Shown here piece after piece: positions 9,644 to 18,322 of a DNA stretch of 64,000 bases. The notes under the pieces are model-generated. The model ran no database searches. It was not told where the DNA came from and was given only the letters and a program-made list of their open reading frames with translations. The translations under genes were made by a program, and so were the position numbers. Each line of letters starts with the position of its first letter. Position 1 is the stretch's first letter. Source of the stretch: Thermoplasmata archaeon (GTDB taxonomy: Archaea > Thermoplasmatota > Thermoplasmata > Thermoplasmatales > Thermoplasmataceae); contig JAJZOK010000151.1 in assembly GCA_021811525.1 (NCBI GenBank), positions 1-64,000 of the forward strand. The letters run 5' to 3'.

Positions 9644-10897
9644 ATGATTTTCAAAGGCGGGAACGATGTTGAAAGCGCATCAAGGGGTGCAGCAAAAGAA
9701 AAACTGGCCATATTCTCCTCCATCACCCTGATATACACGGGCTACAGTGCAGCTTATCTCTTCATCTCACTGTTCCTGCTCCAGCAGAGAAATGCCCCCC
9801 TTCCTGAGATTGGAATCATCTACCTTGCAACAGGGGGAGTAGACATTCTGGTACAGATGGTTGGGGGTCGTCTATCCGACCGGCTGGGAACCAAAACGGT
9901 CATGATGCTTGGACTTGCAGGCTCAGTTGCCCTTTACTTCTTTTTCATACTGCTTGTGATAACCAATGGGCCTGTTCCACTATTCATAGTTTCTTTTCCA
10001 ATACTAGGACTATTTGGAGGGCTATTCCAGCTTGCACTTTCATCCTATGTTTCAGACAGGGCAAGGGATGAGATGGCTGGTGGACTATCCCAGCTTTATG
10101 TTGGGCTCAATTTCGGCTTCACCATTGGGCCAGTCACCGGTGGATTCGTTATCAGTTATCTTGGGTATTCCTACCTTTTCCTCCTTGGCCTGCTGACAAC
10201 CTTTGTCGCAATCGGAGTGATCGCATTTGGAGTAAAACTGAATCCAAAGTATGCAGAAAGGGCCAGACCGTCATCCAGGAGTGAAAAAACCAGTGTGTTG
10301 CGGCAAAGAGGGATATTTCCCCTCCTGATGCTCGTTTTTGTCTCGTGGTTTGTCATCTCCTACCAGGCCGTTCCACTATCGATATTTGAATCAAAGTTTC
10401 TTGTTCTTACCAGTATAGAAATTGGATTAGTGCTCAGCACCAATGGGCTGCTTATCACCCTCTTCCAGGTGCCGATTTCAAAGCTCATTGGAGTTGAGAA
10501 AAATGGAAAGCTACTGCCAGTTGCACTTGGTTCTGTCATAATGGCAGCCGGATACTCCCTTATCTCAGTTTCTCACACTTTTCTCCCTATGATAGCTGCA
10601 ATTTCCATAACAACTCTTGGGGAAATGATGATTGCAGTGCCTACCCAGGTAGTGATTACATTGTTCTCCAAAAGCCACAACAGAGGAGAATACCAGGGAT
10701 ACTACTTTGCATTCTCACGTGGAGGTGCTTCATTCTCCTCATTCGCTGCACTTATACTTTTCAGTTACTTCATTTACCATGCACAATATGCCTGGTATGT
10801 AGTCATAATTCTCTCCCTATTTGCGGCCCTGGCTTATTCCATGCTGTCCCCAACAATCGCAAAGGAATACAGGGTGTCGGCGGAACAGCAAATATGA
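9644..10897 (+). CDS. MFS transporter
   Basis: This 417-residue polytopic protein has about twelve predicted transmembrane helices, arranged as two six-helix halves joined by a basic loop near residue 195. The MFS loop 2-3 signature GGRLSDRLGTKTVM lies near residue 75. I start it at ATG 9644 because GGAGGGAGG lies just upstream; a longer frame begins at TTG 9623. The substrate is not evident, and drug or metabolite efflux is the usual guess for this type. A second MFS gene follows on the same strand after about 70 bases with its own promoter, so the two are probably separate transcripts. Confidence 0.85.
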   Translation: MIFKGGNDVESASRGAAKEKLAIFSSITLIYTGYSAAYLFISLFLLQQRNAPLPEIGIIYLATGGVDILVQMVGGRLSDRLGTKTVMMLGLAGSVALYFFFILLVITNGPVPLFIVSFPILGLFGGLFQLALSSYVSDRARDEMAGGLSQLYVGLNFGFTIGPVTGGFVISYLGYSYLFLLGLLTTFVAIGVIAFGVKLNPKYAERARPSSRSEKTSVLRQRGIFPLLMLVFVSWFVISYQAVPLSIFESKFLVLTSIEIGLVLSTNGLLITLFQVPISKLIGVEKNGKLLPVALGSVIMAAGYSLISVSHTFLPMIAAISITTLGEMMIAVPTQVVITLFSKSHNRGEYQGYYFAFSRGGASFSSFAALILFSYFIYHAQYAWYVVIILSLFAALAYSMLSPTIAKEYRVSAEQQI

Positions 10898-10940
10898 GCG
10901 GGATGGATGAATTAATACCAATATTTGAGTTATAACTTAT

Positions 10941-10950
10941 ACTTTTAATA
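10941..10950 (+). promoter_or_regulatory. TATA-type promoter for a leaderless MFS gene
   Basis: The A/T-rich stretch ACTTTTAATA is centred about 25 bases before ATG 10971, and no Shine-Dalgarno sits in front of that ATG. This is the spacing expected for a leaderless archaeal transcript. Confidence 0.5.
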
Positions 10951-10970
10951 CCTCTCAGATATACTGTGTT

Positions 10971-12368
10971 ATGTTAGGTGAGGCGTATGCTAAGCCCATA
11001 AGACCCTTCCACATCAAGAACATTATTGTCAATGGGGTCGGAGTCCTTTCAGATTCCTACAACCTTTATGCCATATCCCTGGTATTTTTCTCCATTACAG
11101 GGTACCTGCATGTTGGTTATGTTGACTATTCCGTGCTGACTGCTTCAGGTTACATAGGAGCAGGAATAGGGGCCATACTTTTCGGGGCAGTGGCTGACAG
11201 AATTGGCCGAAAACCAATGTACGGCATTGATCTTGCCCTTATTTTCCTTGGCTCTGCAGCACAGTTCTTCACCACCAGCTATTCTTTTCTTTTTATCGCG
11301 AGGCTCATCATGGGATTCGGCATCGGAGGAGATTATGTCATGTCACCAGTAATAATGGCTGAGAATGCCAACACCAGAGACCGCGGCAAACTCATGGCCA
11401 CCACATTTTCAATAATGTACCTTATAGGCGCTGTGCTTGCCGCCTTTGTTGTACAGGTGGCTGGAGCCTTCCTGAACCCATCAGAGGCCTGGAGGATCGA
11501 ACTGGCATTTGGAGCCGTGCCTGCCCTCTTTGTCATTTATTACCGCAGGAAGATCCCGGAAACCTACAGATTCAAGACCAGGGTAAAGGGAGATGCGGAT
11601 TCCAATTTCAGCGCTTCAGTGAAGCCAGAAAAAGGCATAAAGCTCAGGAAAGACAATGTGGATTACGCCTCAAGATTCATCAGGTCCCTTCCCGTGATTC
11701 TTGCAGGCAGCATATTGTGGGTCCTGTATGATGCATATTCCAGCACATTTACGATCTTTGGCCCGATAACTATAGCGGGCAACCTTGGATTGACTCCGGT
11801 GGGATTTACCTATATTGCAGTTTTCCTCGCAGGAATACCGGGAACTATCATTTCTCTGCTCCTAATAGACAGGGTTGGGCGGAAAAAGCTTGTCGTGATG
11901 GGTTACCTTGGGGTGTTCGTAGCCCTTCTTCTATATTCCCTCCTCCTGGTGGATCCACATATATTTGGAATTCCGCCATCGGACGAAATCCTCGGGAGCC
12001 TTGTCGGAATAGCGGCGGTACTCGGTATGACATTTTATATGTTCAACTACCTCTTCTCTGCTGTTGGCCCCGCAACCATAATTGGCGGAACCGTAATCGT
12101 CCCGGAACTGATCCCTACTAAGGTCAGGGCAAGCGGACAGGCCCTTAATGTCTTTATAGACAGGATTTCTGCCGCTGCATTCATTAGCCTTTTCCCACTC
12201 CTTCTCAAATTCTTCGGGCTGGGAATCATGATTCTCCTATACGCCATAATTGCAGTTGGTTCAAGTGTCCTGATGTATTTTGCGCTGCCCGAGGCAAAGG
12301 GAAAGACATTGGAGGAACTTGCCAATGAACCAATAGAAGCTGGCAAGGCGCAGGAATCCGGCTCTTGA
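10971..12368 (+). CDS. MFS sugar/metabolite:H+ symporter family transporter
   Basis: This 465-residue protein has about twelve transmembrane helices. It carries the sugar-transporter-type signature in both halves: FGAVADRIGRKPMYG near residue 80 and LIDRVGRKKLVVMG near residue 305. A PELIPTKVRASGQ motif near 380 is also typical of the sugar porter / phosphate symporter branch. The central cytoplasmic loop (about 195-230) is charged. Sugar, organic acid or phosphate uptake driven by the steep proton gradient of an acidophile is plausible. The substrate cannot be read from the sequence. Confidence 0.85.
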   Translation: MLGEAYAKPIRPFHIKNIIVNGVGVLSDSYNLYAISLVFFSITGYLHVGYVDYSVLTASGYIGAGIGAILFGAVADRIGRKPMYGIDLALIFLGSAAQFFTTSYSFLFIARLIMGFGIGGDYVMSPVIMAENANTRDRGKLMATTFSIMYLIGAVLAAFVVQVAGAFLNPSEAWRIELAFGAVPALFVIYYRRKIPETYRFKTRVKGDADSNFSASVKPEKGIKLRKDNVDYASRFIRSLPVILAGSILWVLYDAYSSTFTIFGPITIAGNLGLTPVGFTYIAVFLAGIPGTIISLLLIDRVGRKKLVVMGYLGVFVALLLYSLLLVDPHIFGIPPSDEILGSLVGIAAVLGMTFYMFNYLFSAVGPATIIGGTVIVPELIPTKVRASGQALNVFIDRISAAAFISLFPLLLKFFGLGIMILLYAIIAVGSSVLMYFALPEAKGKTLEELANEPIEAGKAQESGS

Positions 12369-12497
12369 GAAATAGATGCGCATTATCATAAAATTGAACC
12401 ATTTTCTTTTCTTATTTTTAAATTGAAAGCCTGTGGCCAAAATTTTTGACTCTGAGCTTGCAGAACCTTTTAATTTTAACTTTCCTATAGCATTGCA

Positions 12498-13871
12498 ATG
12501 ACTGGTGGGAAGACTATATGGGAAAATCTGAAGCCTGATGAGGAAAAGAAACTGGAATCGGTCTCGTCAGGATACATAGATTTCCTCTGCAGGGCAAAGA
12601 CTGAAGCAGAGGCAGTGGATTATTTCATGGAACATTTAGGGCAAAACGGTTTCCAGGACCTGGAAAAACTGGAGATTCTCAAACCTGGTACGAAATTCTA
12701 TTACAACCATATTGGAAGGGCACTTGCAGCAGGAATTGTTGGAAAGAATGGGCTGAATAACGGGTTGTACATAATTGCCTCACACATAGACTCTCCCCGC
12801 CTTGACCTTAAGCCAAAGCCACTATACGAAGATTCAGAAACAAATACTGCCCTGCTCAAGACGCAATATTATGGCGGGGTGAAAAAATACCAATGGGTCA
12901 ACATTCCCCTTGCATTGCACGGCAGAATCTTCACAAAGGACGGCAGAGTAGTTAAGGTGAATCTTGGAGAGGAGGAGGATGACCCGGTCCTGCTGATTCC
13001 CGATCTGTTGCCCCACATATCGAAGATGCAAAGAGACAGGAAACTGTTTGAGGGAATCGAGGCAGAGGAACTGAATGCAGTTGCTGGCAGCAGGCCCGGA
13101 GACTACAAAGAAGAGAAATTCAAGAGCCATATGCTCAAACTGCTAAAGGACAGGTATAACGTTGAAGAAGAAGACTTCGCATCCGCAGAGCTTGCCCTTG
13201 TTCCTGCGGGAAAAGCAAGGGCTGGTGGATTTGATTCCTCCCTTGTCATTGGCTACGGGCATGACGACAAGGCTTCAGCTTACACTTCCTTCAAAGCATT
13301 CCAGGATGTGGGCGAACCTGATGACACTGTCCTTGTTATGTTCTTCGACAAGGAGGAGATTGGAAGCCAGGGAACTTCAGGCTCCCAGTCAAATTTCCTT
13401 GAATACGTTGCAACAATGCTTCTCCACAAGCTCACCGGGCAATCTGACAACTACCATCTTCTCTCACTCCTGAGAAGAAGCAATGTCATCAGTTCCGATG
13501 TGGATGCGGCAATGGACCCAAGCTTCAAGAATGCCCATGACGCACACAACGCTGCAAAGCTAGGTTCTGGCATAGTCATTGCAAAATATTCCGGATACGG
13601 GGGGAAGTTTGAAGGCTCGGAAGCTCCTGGAGAGTTTGTTGCATTTGTCAGGAAAATCTTTGAGAAGCATAATGTGCCATACCAGTTCGGGACCCTTGGC
13701 AAGGTTGACGAAGGCGGAGGAGGCACTGTGGCCCAGGATTTCGCAAGACATGGAATGAATGTGGTTGATGCCGGTGCCCCTGTGCTAGGAATGCATGCGC
13801 CATTCGAGATTGCGAGCAAGGCAGACCTGTACAGTTGCTACAAGGCTTACAAAGCATTCATGTTGCACTGA
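12498..13871 (+). CDS. M18 family metallo-aminopeptidase
   Basis: The 457-residue protein is normal length for aspartyl-aminopeptidase-like M18 enzymes. Metal-binding and catalytic motifs are present: SHIDSPRLDLKP (His96, Asp98), GHDDKASAY (His255, Asp256), DKEEIGSQG (Glu286, Glu287) and GMHAPFEIASK (His433). These enzymes remove N-terminal residues, often acidic, from peptides in the cytoplasm using two metal ions. A TATA-like TTTTAATTTTA lies about 25 bases upstream, so the gene is probably leaderless and monocistronic. The role fits peptide catabolism in a protein-scavenging archaeon. Substrate preference (acidic or basic residues) is not clear. Confidence 0.93.
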   Translation: MTGGKTIWENLKPDEEKKLESVSSGYIDFLCRAKTEAEAVDYFMEHLGQNGFQDLEKLEILKPGTKFYYNHIGRALAAGIVGKNGLNNGLYIIASHIDSPRLDLKPKPLYEDSETNTALLKTQYYGGVKKYQWVNIPLALHGRIFTKDGRVVKVNLGEEEDDPVLLIPDLLPHISKMQRDRKLFEGIEAEELNAVAGSRPGDYKEEKFKSHMLKLLKDRYNVEEEDFASAELALVPAGKARAGGFDSSLVIGYGHDDKASAYTSFKAFQDVGEPDDTVLVMFFDKEEIGSQGTSGSQSNFLEYVATMLLHKLTGQSDNYHLLSLLRRSNVISSDVDAAMDPSFKNAHDAHNAAKLGSGIVIAKYSGYGGKFEGSEAPGEFVAFVRKIFEKHNVPYQFGTLGKVDEGGGGTVAQDFARHGMNVVDAGAPVLGMHAPFEIASKADLYSCYKAYKAFMLH

Positions 13872-13903
13872 GGTGCAACTTAATTTAATTCAGCAAAAAA
13901 ATG

Positions 13904-13996
13904 TCATGGGTTGCCTAGAATCATGGAAAGAAGGAACAGCGCTATTATTCCATAAATGAAAACAAGAATGAAGCGCCTGAACATGTAATAGTTCAT
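13904..13996 (-). CDS. Small 30-residue membrane protein
   Basis: A short frame begins at ATG 13996 and ends at TGA 13904. The peptide begins MNYYMFRRFILVF and continues as one hydrophobic helix with a Gly near the middle, ending ILGNP. Two Arg before the helix and none after it predict an inside N-terminus. AGTGAG lies three bases before the ATG as a possible ribosome binding site. It sits alone between the convergent M18 aminopeptidase gene and the divergent hemerythrin-like gene. Its length is below usual gene-calling limits. The amphipathic charge placement argues for a real gene, but function is unknown. Confidence 0.45.
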   Translation of the reverse strand: MNYYMFRRFILVFIYGIIALFLLSMILGNP

Positions 13997-14177
13997 AATC
14001 TCACTGATTAAAAATACAAGTCAAAAGTATAAACGTCTGTCCTAATATGTTATAAACTGTATTTATAAATATTTAAAGTCAATAATCATTCTAAAGCTTT
14101 AGATTCCTTGAAGAGAGCGGCACCCAGAGAATACAGTGCCGCCTTCCACCTCGGGGATCAGGGGGTTTGAAAAAATC

Positions 14178-14681
14178 ATGGCAGATCTGGCAGAAATACT
14201 CATGATCGAACACATGGCGATAAGGCATATCAGGAATAAAGTGGAAAGAAAACCCGATTACCAGATGCTCGATGAATTTCATGACTACCTGAAGAGATGC
14301 CACATTGAAATTGAGGAGAAAATACTATTTCCCATCCTTCTTGACAATCCATCAGAAAGCGATCCTGGCTTCAAGGAAGAGGCGAAGCGAATCATGGCAG
14401 ACCACAAGCTTATTCAGGCCCTGTTCGAGAACCTGGCCAGATGGTCTGAAAGGCAGGACATTGCCAATTTCAAATCCAGGTTTCCCCTTTACTTCAGGCT
14501 TCTTCAGGAACACAATGACAAGGAGGACGCCTCTGTTTTTCCACACTGGAAATCCATTGGAGTAAGGGAACTCAAGTCTGCAAAGCTTGAAGCATCCAGC
14601 GTAATCGAGTCTTTCGGCAGGAAACGTTACCTTGAAGTAACAGGCCTTAGTGAGGACAGTTATGCTTATATTATCAAGTAA
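14178..14681 (+). CDS. Hemerythrin-like HHE domain protein
   Basis: This is a 167-residue helical protein when started at ATG 14178; a GTG at 14136 would add fourteen residues of poor character. The spacing of His12 and His17, His42 and Glu46, a later ADHK motif, and the EHNDKE...FPHW motif fits a hemerythrin/HHE four-helix bundle that binds a di-iron centre. Such proteins bind oxygen, NO or iron, or help repair iron-sulfur clusters under stress. It appears monocistronic. The exact role is inferred from family only. Confidence 0.8.
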   Translation: MADLAEILMIEHMAIRHIRNKVERKPDYQMLDEFHDYLKRCHIEIEEKILFPILLDNPSESDPGFKEEAKRIMADHKLIQALFENLARWSERQDIANFKSRFPLYFRLLQEHNDKEDASVFPHWKSIGVRELKSAKLEASSVIESFGRKRYLEVTGLSEDSYAYIIK

Positions 14682-14826
14682 CTTTTTCATCCCCCAGGCC
14701 TTAATTTATCCCGATGAACTCATTACCACAAGAATCCCTAAACGCATTCTGAAAAACGGTTTTTCTGTTATATCTAATACTTTAGGTTTTATGGTTAAGT
14801 CAGGCACATTATTAATTTAAAACACA

Positions 14827-14850
14827 GTGAACCACTTTTTCTTGGTTCAC
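14827..14850 (+). promoter_or_regulatory. Perfect 8-bp inverted repeat at the aldehyde dehydrogenase promoter
   Basis: GTGAACCA (14827-14834) and TGGTTCAC (14843-14850) flank an 8-base T-rich spacer. A TATA-like TTTAAAA ends just upstream near 14822, so the repeat covers the expected transcription start. That position suits a repressor operator; a leader-RNA hairpin is the alternative. It is followed by the AGGTGAGGAG ribosome binding site. Confidence 0.5.
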
Positions 14851-14872
14851 CTTAAAATGAACAGGTGAGGAG

Positions 14873-16432
14873 ATGGAAACATTAGTGGAACATAAGTCTC
14901 TAAGGACAAGGAGAATATATGCCATGCCGGGGCAGCCTGGGAGCATTGTATCCGTGAAGGCGAAATATGAGAACTTCATAGGAGGAAGGTGGATAAAGCC
15001 CTCAATGGGGCATTACATGGACGACCTGTCCCCGGTGAATGGGAGGCGAATCACAAAGGTCCCTAGATCCACCATGGAAGACGTTGAGCTGGCGCTAGAT
15101 GCGGCGCATGAAGATAAGGATGCTTGGGCAGAGACTTCCCTTGCAGATCGTGCCATGGTGCTGAATAGAATTGCTGATGCCATTGAATTGAACCTTGAGA
15201 TGCTTTCAGTAGCTGAAACCTACGAAAGCGGGAAGCCAGTAAGGGAAACACTCAATCAGGACATACCACTGGCTGCGGACCATTTCAGGTACTTCGCCGG
15301 AGCCACCCGTACCCTTGAAGGATCAATCACGGAGATTGACAGGGACACAGTCTCCTATCACTTCCATGAGCCAGTTGGAGTAGTTGCCCAGATCATACCC
15401 TTTAACTTTCCAATCCTCTTGGCGGCATGGAAGATAGCCCCAGCCCTTGCTGCTGGCAACTGCACAATAGTCAAGCCCTCTTCCTCTACGCCCTGGTCCA
15501 TACTGAAACTCATGGAACTTATACAGGATATTGTGCCCCCAGGTGTTGTGAACGTGATTACCGGGCCGGGCCCTGAAATCGGCAGGGCCCTTGCCAGCAA
15601 CAGGAGAGTTGCAAAGGTTGCGTTCACGGGAAAAACAGTTACAGGAAAGCTCATAATGCAATACACTGCCGAAAACCTCATCCCTTCCACTACAGAACTG
15701 GGAGGGAAGTCGCCGAACATATTCTTCGAGGATGTAATGTCAAAAGATGATGAATTCCGTGAGAAAGCAATAGAGGGCCTGGTGTTGTATGCATTCAACA
15801 AGGGAGAGGTTTCCACATGCCCCTCCAGGGCATTGATCCAGGAGTCGGTTTACCATGAGTTCATGGACCTCGCACTTGACAAGATCAGGCGCATCAAGGA
15901 AGGAAACCCATTTGACACATCAACCCAGGTTGGGCCCCAGGCTTCCGAACAGCAACTAGAGAAAGTAATGGCCTATGTTGACATTGGAAAGCAGGAAGGT
16001 GCAAAACTTCTTATTGGTGGCCACAGGGCAAAGGTAGCCGAGTCCATTAAGGACGGATACTACTTTGAGCCAACAGTGTTTGAAGGGGACAACAGAATGA
16101 GGATTTTCCAGGAGGAAATCTTCGGCCCAGTCCTTTCAGTCACCACATTCAAGGATGAAGCTGATGCAGTACGTATCGCTAACGACTCTGCCTTTGGCCT
16201 CGGTGCAGGGGTCTGGACAAGAGATTCTATGAGGGCCTACAGAATAGGAAGAGCCATAAAAGCTGGAAGAGTCTGGATAAACAACTACCATATCTATCCT
16301 GCTGGGCCTGCTTTCAGCGGATACAGGATTTCAGGGATTGGAGGGGAGAACCACAAAATGATGCTTGATCAATACACGCAGACAAAGAATCTGCTCATAA
16401 GCTACAATTCTAAGCCAATGGGGCTGTTCTGA
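14873..16432 (+). CDS. AldB/ExaC-type aldehyde dehydrogenase with Ser at the catalytic Cys position
   Basis: The 519-residue protein aligns along its whole length with bacterial AldB/ExaC acetaldehyde dehydrogenases as I remember them (KARYENFIGGRW, FHEPVGVVAQIIPFNFP, STTELGGKSPNIFFED, FQEEIFGPVLSVTTF, ending SKPMGLF). Active-site Asn178 and Glu275 are present. The motif normally read GEVCTCPSR is GEVSTCPSR here: Ser314 occupies the position of the catalytic thiol and Cys316 is kept two residues on. The expected reaction is NAD(P)-dependent oxidation of an aldehyde to an acid, but activity is uncertain. ATG 14873 has GGTGAGGAG directly upstream. A DUF779 gene follows after 12 bases, probably in the same operon. 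Confidence 0.88.
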   Translation: METLVEHKSLRTRRIYAMPGQPGSIVSVKAKYENFIGGRWIKPSMGHYMDDLSPVNGRRITKVPRSTMEDVELALDAAHEDKDAWAETSLADRAMVLNRIADAIELNLEMLSVAETYESGKPVRETLNQDIPLAADHFRYFAGATRTLEGSITEIDRDTVSYHFHEPVGVVAQIIPFNFPILLAAWKIAPALAAGNCTIVKPSSSTPWSILKLMELIQDIVPPGVVNVITGPGPEIGRALASNRRVAKVAFTGKTVTGKLIMQYTAENLIPSTTELGGKSPNIFFEDVMSKDDEFREKAIEGLVLYAFNKGEVSTCPSRALIQESVYHEFMDLALDKIRRIKEGNPFDTSTQVGPQASEQQLEKVMAYVDIGKQEGAKLLIGGHRAKVAESIKDGYYFEPTVFEGDNRMRIFQEEIFGPVLSVTTFKDEADAVRIANDSAFGLGAGVWTRDSMRAYRIGRAIKAGRVWINNYHIYPAGPAFSGYRISGIGGENHKMMLDQYTQTKNLLISYNSKPMGLF

Positions 16433-16444
16433 AATGAGGAGAGA

Positions 16445-16795
16445 ATGACAGGAGAGCGCGTGACGGCAACGCCTGAAGCCAGGGAGGCAATACAAAGGCT
16501 GAAGAGAGAAGTAGGGCCAATAATGTTCTACCAGCCCGGCGGCTGCTTCGACGGCAGCCTCCCGATCTGCTTCAAACTAGTGGAATTTATAATCGGTGAA
16601 AACGATATCTTTCTAGGCAAAGTAGACGGCACTCCTGTCTACATTGACAGCAGGCAGTATGAAGAGTGGAAGAATACACAGCTTGTGCTGGATGTTGCAC
16701 CCGGGGAATCAGTAGGATTTTCCATCGCTGCCGGGGATAACCTCCATTTTGTAACCAAGTCAAATTTCATGAAGGCTGATTTCGTCATTAGATAG
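16445..16795 (+). CDS. DUF779 family protein, aldehyde dehydrogenase partner
   Basis: This 116-residue protein has the DUF779 pattern: TPEAREAIQRLK near the N-terminus, FYQPGGCFDGSLPIC near residue 30, and an acidic aromatic-rich middle. DUF779 genes are commonly found next to AldB/AcoD-type aldehyde dehydrogenases, as here, but their biochemical role is not established to my knowledge. A GAGGAG site lies about six bases before ATG 16445, and the gene starts 12 bases after the dehydrogenase stop, so co-translation is likely. The two conserved Cys might bind a metal or act in redox; that is inference. Confidence 0.85.
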   Translation: MTGERVTATPEAREAIQRLKREVGPIMFYQPGGCFDGSLPICFKLVEFIIGENDIFLGKVDGTPVYIDSRQYEEWKNTQLVLDVAPGESVGFSIAAGDNLHFVTKSNFMKADFVIR

Positions 16796-16880
16796 CTTTG
16801 TGAAAAAAGTCAAGAAGTATGTTAATAAGTCTCAAATCGGGCCACTTATTTCAGGATCGATCCTATTCTATGTACCGCCT

Positions 16881-18320
16881 TTAACTTGTTGCAGATGACT
16901 CTGACTCAAGCTCGAGGCCTTTTTTCCTTTCGGAGCCACGGAAAAATGACATTACGCCTGCAAGAATCAAAAATGCAAGGCAGAGCCATAGGGCAGAATG
17001 GATTCCACCAAGGAACTGCCTGGAAACTCCACCATCCAAAGAACCTTCCCCGAGAAAAACCTTGAATGCCACGTACCTCGGAACGCTTAAAGAAGCAACT
17101 GAGATAGATATGACGTAGCTTAGCAGTGTGCCTATGGACGATAGTGTTCTCAGAAGCCCTGAGATAGAGCCATAAAGGTTCCTTGGTGTGCTGGACATGA
17201 CGGCACTGCTGTTGGAGGGCCAGAACATGGCCCCACCTATGCCTGAAATAACGGAAGCAACAATCAAGACTAGAATGCCGGTGTTCACCTGAAGCTGCAG
17301 GTATATCAGCACAGCAACTGCCATCATGAAAATGCCAATGGATGCAACTATTGAGGCCCCGAATCTGTCAGAGAGGCCTCCCATCTTTGGAGAAACCAGG
17401 CTCGAAATAATGTATCCCGGGACAAGCAGAAGGGAAGCGTCAAGCGGATCGTATCCTCTTATTCCCTGAAGATACATAATGAGCAGAAAGACCACCGCAA
17501 GATAACCAAGTGCCTGCATGAGAGATGCAAGAAGAGAGAGCGAAAGTGAGTGCACCTTGAAGGCTTCCAGCCTGATGACGGGATTGCTTGGGTACCTTTC
17601 GTAAATTATGAATGGAATTATTAGCGCTCCTCCGATGGCTATAAGAGACAGGTTGAACGAGTTGATCCCTCTGCCAGCAATGTCAGTGGCCCCGTAAGAT
17701 GCAAGGGTAAGGGACGCGGTAAGAAGCCCCATTCCAACATAGTCGATTTTTGCGTCTTTCTTGTTGTTGTCTCGGATGAATGTAATTCCAAGAATGAATC
17801 CTATAAGGCCTATTGGGATATTTATGAAAAATATATACTGCCACCCTAGAAAAGTTGTTATTATCCCCCCGAGTACTATTCCAAGGGTACCACCAATGCT
17901 CCAGCCCATGGAGGTATATCCGAATGCCTTTCCCCTTTCTTTCGGACCGAAGTAATCTGCAATTATGGCATTGCTGTTTGCCTGCATGAGGGCAGCTCCG
18001 ATAGCCTGAATCCCTCTGAAAGTAACCAGGTAGTAAATCCCCGGTGAAAATCCGCAGGCTGCCGACCCGGCAGTGAATATCACGAAACCAGCGTTGAAGA
18101 TTCTTCCCCTGCCATATATGTCACCCAGCCCGCCAAGCTGAGTTGTTAGCACGGCCACAATAAGCAGGTAGATTATGATTATCCAGATTGAGATGAAAAG
18201 ATTTGCAGACAGGCTAGACGTAATTGTTGGTAGTGCAAGAATGACAATTGTGGTGTCTATTGCTGACATCAGGGTTCCAATAAGTACGCTCAACAGTACC
18301 AGATTCCTGTGTGAACCCAT
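16881..18320 (-). CDS. DHA2-family MFS drug/metabolite exporter
   Basis: The 479-residue protein has about fourteen predicted helices and the EmrB/QacA opening SAIDTTIVILALPTI near residue 20, followed by GGLGDIYGRGRIF in loop 2-3. These features mark the DHA2 family of proton-driven multidrug exporters. The ATG at 18320 lies two bases after the stop of the upstream 321-residue gene, so the two genes are almost certainly co-transcribed and translationally coupled. The partner may sense or modify what is exported. The substrate is unknown. Confidence 0.87.
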   Translation of the reverse strand: MGSHRNLVLLSVLIGTLMSAIDTTIVILALPTITSSLSANLFISIWIIIIYLLIVAVLTTQLGGLGDIYGRGRIFNAGFVIFTAGSAACGFSPGIYYLVTFRGIQAIGAALMQANSNAIIADYFGPKERGKAFGYTSMGWSIGGTLGIVLGGIITTFLGWQYIFFINIPIGLIGFILGITFIRDNNKKDAKIDYVGMGLLTASLTLASYGATDIAGRGINSFNLSLIAIGGALIIPFIIYERYPSNPVIRLEAFKVHSLSLSLLASLMQALGYLAVVFLLIMYLQGIRGYDPLDASLLLVPGYIISSLVSPKMGGLSDRFGASIVASIGIFMMAVAVLIYLQLQVNTGILVLIVASVISGIGGAMFWPSNSSAVMSSTPRNLYGSISGLLRTLSSIGTLLSYVISISVASLSVPRYVAFKVFLGEGSLDGGVSRQFLGGIHSALWLCLAFLILAGVMSFFRGSERKKGLELESESSATS

Positions 18321-18322
18321 TT

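Noticed and set aside
16853..16864. Palindrome AGGATCGATCCT between two convergent genes.
   Set aside because: Built of a common ClaI-like core in a short convergent spacer, with no T tract or repeat elsewhere that I noticed; too little to claim a function.
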